Shown: positions 1 through 5,656, counted from the stretch's first letter. The stretch is DNA of 9,857 nucleotides from Vibrio sp. UBA2441 (GCA_002342685.1 DDQN01000050.1:1-9857); one strand, 5' to 3'. The notes: generated by a model from the letters alone, not told the origin. Made by a program: numbers and translations.

Positions 1-1
1 G

Positions 2-28
2 TCAGAAGAGTCAGAAGAGTTAGAAGAG
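2..28 (+). repeat. Three tandem 9-bp units in the ftsY acidic domain
   Basis: Units at 2-10, 11-19 and 20-28 (TCAGAAGAG twice, then TTAGAAGAG) encode SEE, SEE and LEE. They are in frame with ftsY and part of its low-complexity acidic A domain, which varies in length between species. The repeat may extend to the left, outside the window. Confidence 0.8.
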
Positions 29-976
29 TCAGTTAAAGAGCAGGAAAAACCGACGGAAGGTTTTTTCGCTCGCTTAAAACGCAGCTTGTCTCGTACTAAA
101 CAAAACATCGGCGCTGGTTTTTTTGGCCTGTTTAAAGGTAAAAAAATTGATGATGACCTGTTTGAGGAACTAGAAGAGCAACTTCTGATCGCTGATGTGG
201 GAATGGATACTACTTTAAAAATCATCAATAACCTGACCGAAAATGCCTCTCGCAAAGCGCTTAAAGATGGCGAGGCACTTTATGGGCTGCTTAAAGAAGA
301 AATGAGTGAAATCCTTTCGCATGTTGAGAAACCACTGAGCATAGAAAAAGCTAATACGCCTTATGTTATTTTGATGGTTGGTGTTAATGGTGTAGGGAAG
401 ACAACCACTATAGGTAAGTTAGCTAAGCAGTTTCAGGCACAGGGTCAGTCAGTCATGCTGGCCGCAGGAGATACCTTCCGAGCCGCAGCTGTAGAGCAAT
501 TGCAGGTGTGGGGAGAGCGAAATGATGTTCCTGTTATTGCTCAACATACAGGTGCAGATAGCGCCTCTGTTATTTATGATGCGATTGAAGCGGCAAAAGC
601 ACGTAATGTGGATGTTGTAATTGCAGATACCGCCGGACGTTTGCAGAACAAGAGTAACTTGATGGAAGAGCTGCGCAAGATCGTCAGGGTTATGAAAAAA
701 ATTGATGATTCTGCTCCCCACGAAATAATGTTGACACTCGATGCGGGTACAGGCCAGAACGCGATAAGTCAGGCGAAGTTGTTTAGTGATGTCGCGCCAG
801 TGACGGGTATTACGTTGACGAAATTAGATGGCACAGCAAAAGGTGGTGTTATATTTGCCATAGCAGATCAGTTTAAGATCCCAATTCGTTATATCGGTGT
901 TGGTGAAGGCATTGATGATTTGCGTCCATTCAAAGCCAATGACTTTATTGAGGCTTTGTTTAGCCGGGAAGAATAA
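2..976 (+). CDS. ftsY: Signal recognition particle receptor FtsY (5' end outside window)
   Basis: SRP receptor GTPase that docks SRP-ribosome complexes at the inner membrane for co-translational insertion. The reading frame is open from base 2, so the gene starts upstream of the window; a TTG at 86 is only an internal codon. The visible 324 residues begin in the acidic, Glu/Ser-rich A domain (SEESEELEE). The membrane-binding helix around GFFGLFKGKK follows, then the four-helix N domain. The G domain has the P-loop GVNGVGKTTT (380-409), DTFRAAAVEQL, DTAGR (626-640), TKLDGTAKGG (TKLD at 818-829) and GVGEGIDDLRPF near the C-terminus. Every SRP-GTPase motif is intact. ftsE follows after 49 bp, the usual ftsYEX order of gammaproteobacteria, so co-transcription is likely. 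The assignment is certain; only the N-terminus is missing. Confidence 0.98.
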   Translation, partial: SEESEELEESVKEQEKPTEGFFARLKRSLSRTKQNIGAGFFGLFKGKKIDDDLFEELEEQLLIADVGMDTTLKIINNLTENASRKALKDGEALYGLLKEEMSEILSHVEKPLSIEKANTPYVILMVGVNGVGKTTTIGKLAKQFQAQGQSVMLAAGDTFRAAAVEQLQVWGERNDVPVIAQHTGADSASVIYDAIEAAKARNVDVVIADTAGRLQNKSNLMEELRKIVRVMKKIDDSAPHEIMLTLDAGTGQNAISQAKLFSDVAPVTGITLTKLDGTAKGGVIFAIADQFKIPIRYIGVGEGIDDLRPFKANDFIEALFSREE

Positions 977-1025
977 GTTCGCGAAAACTATTGATAAATA
1001 AGGCCGTCTGTTTGAGGAAAAGTGG

Positions 1026-1700
1026 GTGATTAGATTTCAACAAGTAAGTAAAGCGTACCGGGGAGGCCGTCAGGCGCTGCAAAAAGTAGATTTTCACCTT
1101 AGAAAAAAAGAGATGATTTTTTTAGGTGGGCACTCTGGTGCCGGAAAAAGTACCTTGCTGAAATTGATCTGTGCGATGGAGCGTCCATCGGATGGATCCA
1201 TTTACTTTAATGGCCACGAAATCACCCAAATTTCGAATAAGGACATTCCCTTTTTACGCCGAAATATTGGCATTGTTTTCCAAGACCATCGATTATTGAT
1301 GGATCGATCCATATTTGAAAATGTCGCTCTCCCTATGCGAATAGAGTCTGCGACAGAAAATGACATAAAACGGCGAGTTTCAGCAGCCTTGGATAAAATT
1401 GGACTTCTCGACAAAGCAAGGTGCTTGCCTAGTCAGATTTCTGGAGGTGAGCAACAGCGAGTTGGTATTGCTCGCGCGGTGGTAAATAGACCTGCGCTAG
1501 TATTAGCTGATGAGCCAACAGGCAATTTGGACTCCGAATTATCTAACCATACGATGCAGCTGTTTGAAGAGTTTAACCGGGCTGGTGTATCGATCATTAT
1601 TGCCACGCATGATGTGAATTTAGTTAATACTCGTCCTCAATACCGTCGATTTGAACTGAACCAGGGTTTTTTAAGTGAGGTTGCGAGCTATGGTCAGTAA
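1026..1700 (+). CDS. ftsE: Cell division ATP-binding protein FtsE
   Basis: Cytoplasmic ATPase of the FtsEX complex, which drives conformational changes that activate periplasmic peptidoglycan hydrolases at the septum. It has 224 residues, near the usual 222. Visible ABC motifs are Walker A GHSGAGKS (residues 35-42), Q-loop Gln86, signature ISGGEQ (138-143), Walker B VLADEP with catalytic Glu163, D-loop NLD and switch His195. The signature begins with Ile instead of the usual Leu, a conservative change. The start is GTG at 1026, supported by GAGG at 1014-1017 with an 8-nt spacer and by alignment of MIRFQQVSKAY with family N-termini. It lies 49 bp after ftsY and its last 11 bp overlap ftsX, which suggests translational coupling with its membrane partner. 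Confidence 0.98.
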   Translation: MIRFQQVSKAYRGGRQALQKVDFHLRKKEMIFLGGHSGAGKSTLLKLICAMERPSDGSIYFNGHEITQISNKDIPFLRRNIGIVFQDHRLLMDRSIFENVALPMRIESATENDIKRRVSAALDKIGLLDKARCLPSQISGGEQQRVGIARAVVNRPALVLADEPTGNLDSELSNHTMQLFEEFNRAGVSIIIATHDVNLVNTRPQYRRFELNQGFLSEVASYGQ

Positions 1701-2634
1701 TAAGCGTGCTAAGTCAGCAATAGAGCACGATGGTTTTTTCAAAATTCATATTAAACAGGCCAGAATATCCTTTTTAAACCTTTGGCATAGGCCTCTGGGA
1801 AATATTCTGACATTGGCGGTTATTGCCATGGCATTAGCACTCCCTGCGAGTGGATACCTAGTTGGAAAGAATATTGCCAAAGTTGCTCAAGGGGTAACCT
1901 CCCCCTCAAAGGTAAGTGTTTACTTGGACGAAGGTGTTCCTGAAGCAAGGATCATGGTACTCAAAGACGAAGTTGAGAGTTGGGACAACGTGGCCAACGT
2001 TAAATATATTTCTTCTCAACAAGGGTTGAATGATTTAAGTGAGTATTCTGGTTTTGAGCAAGCTATCTCGATGCTTAGTGATTATGCCTTACCTGCGGTT
2101 CTTATCATTCAACCTGAAGATAGCAGTACCAGTGCAATAAAAGAGGTAGCTAAATTAGCTCAGGAGATAGAAATTATCTCTGATGTTCGATTAGATGAAG
2201 ACTGGCAGGTTCGGCTGAATGCAATACAAAATTTGGCAGTCACGATAGCTGTAACATTAGCTATATTGATGCTGGTGGCTGTATTTCTTATCGTAGGTAA
2301 TACACTTAGGTTTACAGTGCTGGCGCACAAAGAAGAAATTCAAGTGATGAAGCTCATTGGCGCAACAGATAGTTTTATTCTTCGACCGTATTTATATTCA
2401 GGAATGTGGTTTGGTTCTATTGGCGCAATAGGTGCGTGGATTTTAACCGCCATAATTACAGTAATGGTTAACGGAGCGGTTGAAGATCTTGCTATATTGT
2501 ACGATAGCCAGTTTCGATTGTTGGGGTTAAATTGGGATGAGTCACTGTTATTGCTTATGTTGGGTGTCTTTCTCGGTTTTACTGCGGCTAAGCTTTCTGC
2601 CCGTAAACATTTAAGAGAAATTGAACCTGTTTAA
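1690..2634 (+). CDS. ftsX: Cell division membrane protein FtsX
   Basis: Inner-membrane partner of FtsE that relays ATP hydrolysis to murein hydrolase activators. Counting from ATG 1690 it has 314 residues. There is a cytoplasmic N-terminus, then TM1 at about 38-58. A periplasmic domain spans about 59-180. TM2 lies at about 182-203, TM3 at about 236-261 and TM4 at about 283-301. The conserved cytoplasmic patch EEIQVMKLIGAT follows TM2, as expected for FtsX/MacB-type permeases. An in-frame GTG at 1675 would add five residues, but GAGG at 1677-1680 stands 9 nt before ATG 1690 and so favours the ATG. The gene starts inside the end of ftsE (11-bp overlap). No strong terminator separates it from rpoH, so some read-through into rpoH is possible. 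Confidence 0.97.
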   Translation: MVSNKRAKSAIEHDGFFKIHIKQARISFLNLWHRPLGNILTLAVIAMALALPASGYLVGKNIAKVAQGVTSPSKVSVYLDEGVPEARIMVLKDEVESWDNVANVKYISSQQGLNDLSEYSGFEQAISMLSDYALPAVLIIQPEDSSTSAIKEVAKLAQEIEIISDVRLDEDWQVRLNAIQNLAVTIAVTLAILMLVAVFLIVGNTLRFTVLAHKEEIQVMKLIGATDSFILRPYLYSGMWFGSIGAIGAWILTAIITVMVNGAVEDLAILYDSQFRLLGLNWDESLLLLMLGVFLGFTAAKLSARKHLREIEPV

Positions 2635-2681
2635 CAAAGCTCTGTCATAAACGGTGAGTGAAATAGGTTAATATTCCACTC

Positions 2682-2702
2682 TTTCCTCTTGTATAGAGGG
2701 AA
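2682..2702 (+). other. Stem-loop between ftsX and rpoH
   Basis: TTTCCTCT (2682-2689) can pair with AGAGGGAA (2695-2702) through eight pairs including one G-U, around a 5-nt loop. No T-run follows, so it is not a normal rho-independent terminator. It may pause or weakly attenuate ftsX transcripts, or be a processing or stability element. Function unproven. Confidence 0.4.
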
Positions 2703-2706
2703 TAAC

Positions 2707-2715
2707 TATGGATAA
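2707..2715 (-). promoter_or_regulatory. DnaA-box-like site upstream of rpoH
   Basis: The plus strand reads TATGGATAA, the complement of TTATCCATA, one mismatch from the DnaA box TTATCCACA. It overlaps a GATAAT sequence (2711-2716) that could be a -10 element. In E. coli DnaA is known to bind near and repress some rpoH promoters, which makes the position suggestive. A one-mismatch 9-mer can also occur by chance. Confidence 0.3.
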
Positions 2716-2727
2716 TTAGCTTCCCCT

Positions 2728-2757
2728 TATTGAATCTTTCTTTGATTAGGTTCAATA
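2728..2757 (+). promoter_or_regulatory. Stem-loop in the rpoH leader
   Basis: TATTGAATCT (2728-2737) pairs with AGGTTCAATA (2748-2757) over ten pairs, one of them G-U, with a 10-nt loop. No T-run follows. It ends about 50 nt before the rpoH start codon. Bases 2750-2756 of the 3' arm can alternatively pair with 2805-2811, which includes the first two bases of the start codon. An RNA regulatory element or a protein-binding palindrome are both possible. The transcription start is not known from sequence, so it is not certain that the element is transcribed. Confidence 0.45.
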
Positions 2758-2809
2758 TTGATGAGTTTAGAGAAAAATATTGCTCGTAATGCGCTTAATG
2801 AGGAATTGA

Positions 2810-3667
2810 ATGGCAAACCAAAAGTATCAAATGGCTTTAGTTACACAAGATAGCTTAGATAGCTATATCCGTTCAGTAAACAGCTATCCAATGCTGACTG
2901 TTGAAGAGGAGCGTGGATTAGCCGAACGATTACATTACAAAGGTGAAATCGATGCAGCGAAAGGATTAATTCTTTCTCATCTTCGGTTTGTTGTTCATGT
3001 TGCCCGTGGTTACTCTGGTTATGGGTTACCAATGGCCGATTTGGTTCAGGAAGGCAATATTGGACTGATGAAAGCGGTTAAGCGTTTTAACCCTGAAGTC
3101 GGTGTGCGATTAGTCTCTTTTGCGGTCCACTGGATTAAGGCAGAGATTCATGAGTATGTACTCCGTAACTGGCGCATTGTTAAAATTGCGACAACCAAAG
3201 CGCAACGTAAATTATTCTTCAATCTACGTAAGTCTAAGAAGCGTTTGGGCTGGTTTAATAATGGTGAAGTAGAAACAGTTGCACGTGAATTAGGTGTTGA
3301 GCCTTCTGAAGTTCGTGAAATGGAATCTCGCCTTGCGGCGCAAGATCCAACATTTGAAATGCCAACGGAAGATGATGACTCAAGTGCAAGCTACTCTGCT
3401 CCCGTTCTTTATTTAGAAGATAAGCACTCAGATGTGGCTGATAATGTCGAAGCCGATAATTGGGAACAACACACCAATACTCGATTAACGCATGCACTTT
3501 CTACTTTAGATGAACGTAGTCAGCATATTGTACGTTCCCGCTGGCTTGATGATAAGAAGTCTACTCTTCAGGAATTGGCTGAAACCTATAGCGTTTCTGC
3601 AGAACGAATTCGTCAGTTAGAGAAAAATGCGATGAAAAAGTTGAAACTTGCGGTTGGTGAGTTTTAA
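2810..3667 (+). CDS. rpoH: RNA polymerase heat-shock sigma factor RpoH (sigma-32)
   Basis: Sigma factor that directs RNA polymerase to chaperone and protease genes during heat shock. It has 285 residues, against 284 in E. coli. Region 1.2 is near residues 14-45. Region 2 (about 52-121) holds the DLVQEGNIGLMKAV core-binding and -10 recognition helices. The RpoH box QRKLFFNLR is at 132-140 and separates it from RpoD and RpoS. Region 4.2 has the helix-turn-helix TLQELAETYSVSAERIRQLE. ATG 2810 has GAGGA at 2800-2804 with a short 5-nt spacer. The 175-bp upstream gap contains two stem-loops; in E. coli, rpoH translation is controlled by a leader and coding-region thermosensor, and a similar control is inferred but not shown here. 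It is followed by a strong terminator. Confidence 0.98.
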   Translation: MANQKYQMALVTQDSLDSYIRSVNSYPMLTVEEERGLAERLHYKGEIDAAKGLILSHLRFVVHVARGYSGYGLPMADLVQEGNIGLMKAVKRFNPEVGVRLVSFAVHWIKAEIHEYVLRNWRIVKIATTKAQRKLFFNLRKSKKRLGWFNNGEVETVARELGVEPSEVREMESRLAAQDPTFEMPTEDDDSSASYSAPVLYLEDKHSDVADNVEADNWEQHTNTRLTHALSTLDERSQHIVRSRWLDDKKSTLQELAETYSVSAERIRQLEKNAMKKLKLAVGEF

Positions 3668-3693
3668 ATTAACGATCGACTACTTTGAATTTT

Positions 3694-3726
3694 AAAAAAC
3701 CGAGATCTCTTGATCTCGGTTTTTTT
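3694..3726. terminator. Bidirectional rho-independent terminator after rpoH
   Basis: An A6 run (3694-3699) precedes the GC-rich stem CCGAGATC (3700-3707), a TCTT loop, the complementary GATCTCGG (3712-3719) and a T7 run (3720-3726). The A-run and T-run extend the pairing, so it should work on both strands. It lies 27 bp after the rpoH stop. Both stem arms contain GATC, so it also forms the left edge of the GATC-rich segment that follows. Confidence 0.93.
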
Positions 3727-3732
3727 ATATCT

Positions 3733-3771
3733 GATCTAATTATATGATCCAGTTGTATGATCAAATCTGAA
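3733..3771 (+). repeat. Three 13-bp GATC-led units
   Basis: GATC occurs at 3733, 3746 and 3759, exactly 13 bp apart. Units one (GATCTAATTATAT) and two (GATCCAGTTGTAT) agree at 10 of 13 positions; unit three (GATCAAATCTGAA) shares mainly the GATC head. The organisation recalls the AT-rich 13-mers of enterobacterial oriC that begin with GATCT, but these units match that consensus only loosely. Confidence 0.6.
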
Positions 3772-3777
3772 AAGTCC

Positions 3778-3786
3778 TGTGAATAA
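3778..3786 (-). promoter_or_regulatory. DnaA box (TTATTCACA on minus strand)
   Basis: TGTGAATAA on the plus strand is a perfect match to the complement of TTATNCACA. It begins 19 bp after the last GATC-led 13-bp unit, a position like that of box R1 beside the unwinding element of E. coli oriC. Confidence 0.6.
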
Positions 3787-3856
3787 GTCTGTGAAAGAAT
3801 ATTAGATGAGCTGTTGGAAAGCAGCGAATAGAAAGCGATATGAGTTGATTTCACTT

Positions 3857-3865
3857 TGGGGATAA
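3857..3865 (-). promoter_or_regulatory. Weak DnaA-like box
   Basis: TGGGGATAA on the plus strand is the complement of TTATCCCCA, one mismatch from TTATCCACA. It lies between the two perfect boxes. On its own it would be weak evidence. Confidence 0.35.
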
Positions 3866-3943
3866 ACTAGAACATACTCACAGATTAATGAGGATCATCA
3901 CTATATATTGTGGATCGTGATCAAGCTGAACACTTTATCAACG

Positions 3944-3952
3944 TAATCCACA
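3944..3952 (+). promoter_or_regulatory. Weak DnaA-like box
   Basis: TAATCCACA differs from TTATCCACA at one position. It lies 3 bp before the perfect box at 3956 in the same orientation, giving a 12-bp head-to-tail pair that could support cooperative DnaA binding. Confidence 0.45.
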
Positions 3953-3955
3953 AAT

Positions 3956-3964
3956 TTATCCACA
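3956..3964 (+). promoter_or_regulatory. Perfect DnaA box TTATCCACA
   Basis: Exact match to the high-affinity DnaA box, in the opposite orientation to the box at 3778-3786 and 178 bp from it, start to start. A further near-match, TTATCCACC on the minus strand (3987-3995), faces it across a GATC site at 3979. Confidence 0.7.
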
Positions 3965-3986
3965 GATGATGATTTATTGATCAATT

Positions 3987-3995
3987 GGTGGATAA
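3987..3995 (-). promoter_or_regulatory. Weak DnaA-like box
   Basis: GGTGGATAA on the plus strand is the complement of TTATCCACC, one mismatch from the consensus at the last position. It ends 68 bp before the glpE start codon, within an AT-rich stretch. Confidence 0.4.
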
Positions 3996-4063
3996 ATAAA
4001 AATGTTAATCTTTGGATGTTGGATTAAGTTTAATGGATAAGTTAGATAATAAGGAGTGACGGA

Positions 4064-4384
4064 ATGAGTAGCTTTAAGCAGATTGATGCGAGTGGTGCAA
4101 TGAAGCTCATTACTGAGCAAAATGCTGTTTTGTTGGATATACGGGACTTAGGCTCATTTACGGCTTCCCGTGCAGAAACCGCGAAACATTTAACGAATGA
4201 TACTATTGTTCAATTTATGAATGACGTAGATTTTGACCAACTTATATTGGTAATGTGTTATCACGGAGTAAGTAGTCAGGGTGCGGCGCAATATTTGGTA
4301 AATCAGGGCTATGAAGAAGTTTATAGCGTCGATGGTGGTTTTTCTGCCTGGCATACCGCTGGCCTTCCTATTACGAGAGGGTAA
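4064..4384 (+). CDS. glpE: Thiosulfate sulfurtransferase GlpE (single-domain rhodanese)
   Basis: Small cytoplasmic rhodanese that transfers sulfane sulfur from thiosulfate to cyanide or thiol acceptors in vitro; its physiological acceptor is not settled. It has 106 residues, near the 108 of E. coli. The active-site loop CYHGVSS starts with catalytic Cys65, followed by the usual SQGAAQYL helix. The E. coli loop reads CYHGNSS, so the Asn-to-Val change is a small variation in the loop. VLLDIRD near the N-terminus and the closing GGFSAWHTAGLP are also typical. ATG 4064 has AAGGAG at 4051-4056 with a 7-nt spacer. Its TAA stop touches the glpG ATG, so the two genes are an operon. The long upstream region carries DnaA and GATC motifs that could make expression replication- or Dam-sensitive; this is inference. 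Confidence 0.96.
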   Translation: MSSFKQIDASGAMKLITEQNAVLLDIRDLGSFTASRAETAKHLTNDTIVQFMNDVDFDQLILVMCYHGVSSQGAAQYLVNQGYEEVYSVDGGFSAWHTAGLPITRG

Positions 4385-5209
4385 ATGATAAAACTAACGG
4401 TTCTTGACAACCCTAGGGTCGCTCAAGCATTCATTGATTACATGGCCTCTCGAAATATTGGCATAGATATGATGCCTGAAGGGGGGGGGCAATTTGCATT
4501 GTGGTTAAGCAACAATCAGCATCAAATTGAAGCCGAAGCTGAGCTAAAACACTTTTTAGCTAATCCCAATGATGCTAAGTATCAGGCTGCATCTTGGGAA
4601 ATGGCAGACAGTCGAACGCAGACGTTTTCTTACCATACACCGAGTATGCTTGCGATGATAAAAGCCAAAGCAGGGCCAATAACATTGTCTGTTATGGCTC
4701 TGTGTGCATTACTTTTTGGTTTGCAGCAGATAGGGCTGGCGCAGTTGATTTTTGGTTCATTGCATTTTCCTGCTTATGAAGATCAGCAATGGCAATTGTG
4801 GCGTTGGGTTTCTCATTCATTTCTTCATTTTTCTATTATACATATTGCCTTTAACCTTCTTTGGTGGTGGCAGTTAGGTGGTGATATTGAAAAACGGCTT
4901 GGTAGCGTTAAATTACTTCAGATATTTATTATTTCAGCAGCGTTATCTGGTGCGGGGCAGTTTTGGGTAGAAGATGCCAACTTTGGTGGTCTATCTGGTG
5001 TGGTATATGCGTTGTTGGGTTATATCTGGTTACTGGGGTCTTTAGCGCCTAATAAAGGTTTGTCATTACCTAAACCTATTGTTGTTTTTATGCTAGTTTG
5101 GCTTGTTTTAGGTTATGTTCAGCCATACATGGCGATCGCCAATACTGCCCATTTAGCAGGTTTGATTTCTGGACTGGCATTGGCGTGGTTAGACAGCCAA
5201 AAAGTGTGA
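4385..5209 (+). CDS. glpG: Rhomboid intramembrane serine protease GlpG
   Basis: Inner-membrane rhomboid protease that cleaves transmembrane segments; in E. coli it takes part in membrane-protein quality control. It has 274 residues. A cytoplasmic N-domain (about 1-85) is followed by six hydrophobic segments from about residue 97. Catalytic Ser204 lies in GLSGVVYAL and His256 in NTAHLAGL. HIAFNLLWWW (Asn157) supplies the oxyanion-side motif, and WRWVSHSFLHF belongs to the L1 region. The start ATG directly follows the glpE stop, with AGAGGG at 4376-4381 only 3 nt away, so translation probably depends on coupling. A G9 tract (4481-4489) encodes Gly33-Gly35 in the N-domain and is a slippage risk. 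No terminator is evident in the 33 bp to the convergent gene. Confidence 0.96.
   Translation: MIKLTVLDNPRVAQAFIDYMASRNIGIDMMPEGGGQFALWLSNNQHQIEAEAELKHFLANPNDAKYQAASWEMADSRTQTFSYHTPSMLAMIKAKAGPITLSVMALCALLFGLQQIGLAQLIFGSLHFPAYEDQQWQLWRWVSHSFLHFSIIHIAFNLLWWWQLGGDIEKRLGSVKLLQIFIISAALSGAGQFWVEDANFGGLSGVVYALLGYIWLLGSLAPNKGLSLPKPIVVFMLVWLVLGYVQPYMAIANTAHLAGLISGLALAWLDSQKV
4481..4489 (+). repeat. Homopolymeric G9 tract within glpG
   Basis: Nine consecutive G bases encode three glycines (residues 33-35) in the cytoplasmic domain of GlpG. Loss of one G would lead to a TAA at 4506-4508 and gain of one G to a TGA at 4528-4530, so either slip truncates the protein before any membrane segment. Confidence 0.95.
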
Positions 5210-5242
5210 TGACTTTTAGCTGAATATTATGGAAGAATGATT

Positions 5243-5656
5243 TTATTGATATAAATATTTTGTGAACAACAAATCAGTTAATAAGGTTCTTCCTGTTTCA
5301 GTTATGAGTAAGCTATTTAGCTCATCGAGCAGATGTTTGCGTAGCTCCTCTCTACCGGAAAGAGATTTAACCTGATCAACGGATTGTTGGCCAATAATTT
5401 CAACAATAGCATCTCTAATCAGAGGGTCATGTTGTTCAAGGTCGGCTATATAACTACTATCGGCAACCATTAAGTCAATTCTCACTTGAAGGTAACTTAA
5501 CGTTTTTCCTTTAGTGTGAATATTGGTTGTCATATCTGGTTCTAAAGTGTAATAAGCGAAGGTTGGTCCTTCTGCCTTTTCCTCTTCTGCCAGACTAGCC
5601 ACTGAAAAAGTATTAGAAAAGATAAAAATGAATAGAGCGAGATAACGTGTCAGCAT
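5243..5656 (-). CDS. Orphan FliL-domain protein with signal peptide
   Basis: Predicted secreted or periplasmic FliL-family protein, 137 residues. Residues 1-23 form a signal peptide or N-terminal membrane anchor: hydrophobic core YLALFIFIF and possible cleavage after SLA, before EEEK. The remainder has FliL hallmarks: a YLQVRIDLMV strand, then HDPLIRDAIVEII, GREELRKHLLDELN and the closing LLFTKYLYQ. Canonical FliL anchors in the inner membrane beside the flagellar stator and sits in a flagellar operon. This copy has no flagellar neighbour, so a flagellar role is not implied. The start ATG (5654-5656 in complement) has only a weak AAAGAA upstream. It is convergent with glpG and divergent from ubiC. 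The family call is fairly sure; the function is unknown. Confidence 0.85.
   Translation of the reverse strand: MLTRYLALFIFIFSNTFSVASLAEEEKAEGPTFAYYTLEPDMTTNIHTKGKTLSYLQVRIDLMVADSSYIADLEQHDPLIRDAIVEIIGQQSVDQVKSLSGREELRKHLLDELNSLLITETGRTLLTDLLFTKYLYQ

Larger units (their letters stand above)
3704..3995. other. GATC- and DnaA-box-rich, oriC-like intergenic segment
   Basis: The gene-free interval 3668-4063 (396 bp) contains ten GATC sites, at 3674, 3704, 3712, 3733, 3746, 3759, 3893, 3913, 3919 and 3979; about 1.5 would be expected by chance. It also contains two perfect TTATNCACA boxes (3778-3786 minus, 3956-3964 plus) and three one-mismatch boxes (3857-3865 minus, 3944-3952 plus, 3987-3995 minus). 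The sequence is visibly AT-rich. Such a mixture of Dam/SeqA sites and DnaA boxes is typical of oriC and related DnaA-titrating or DnaA-reactivating loci. The usual oriC neighbours mnmG and mioC are absent, so calling this the chromosomal origin would be unsafe. I found no perfect IHF consensus by eye. An open frame on the minus strand here (3669-3854) runs through the terminator and does not look real. Confidence 0.55.

Noticed and set aside
1675..1689. GTG 1675 as the ftsX start
   Set aside because: It would place GAGG inside the gene; ATG 1690 has that GAGG 9 nt upstream and gives a usual FtsX length.
3778..3798. CRP site around TGTGAATAAGTCTGTGA
   Set aside because: The two TGTGA are direct, not inverted, repeats; no TCACA arm lies at the 6-bp spacing.
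3669..3854. 61-codon open frame on the minus strand between rpoH and glpE
   Set aside because: It reads through the rpoH terminator stem, no family is recognised in its product, and the region is better explained by DnaA/GATC sites.
3704..3995. crtS or RctB (chromosome 2) control site
   Set aside because: The TGATC-rich sequences loosely recall RctB iterons, but crtS in V. cholerae is known from another locus and no iteron array with constant sequence is visible here.
3668..4063. The primary chromosomal oriC
   Set aside because: No mnmG, mioC, mnmE or dnaA neighbours in the window; the layout is oriC-like but the gene context argues for an ectopic or regulatory site.
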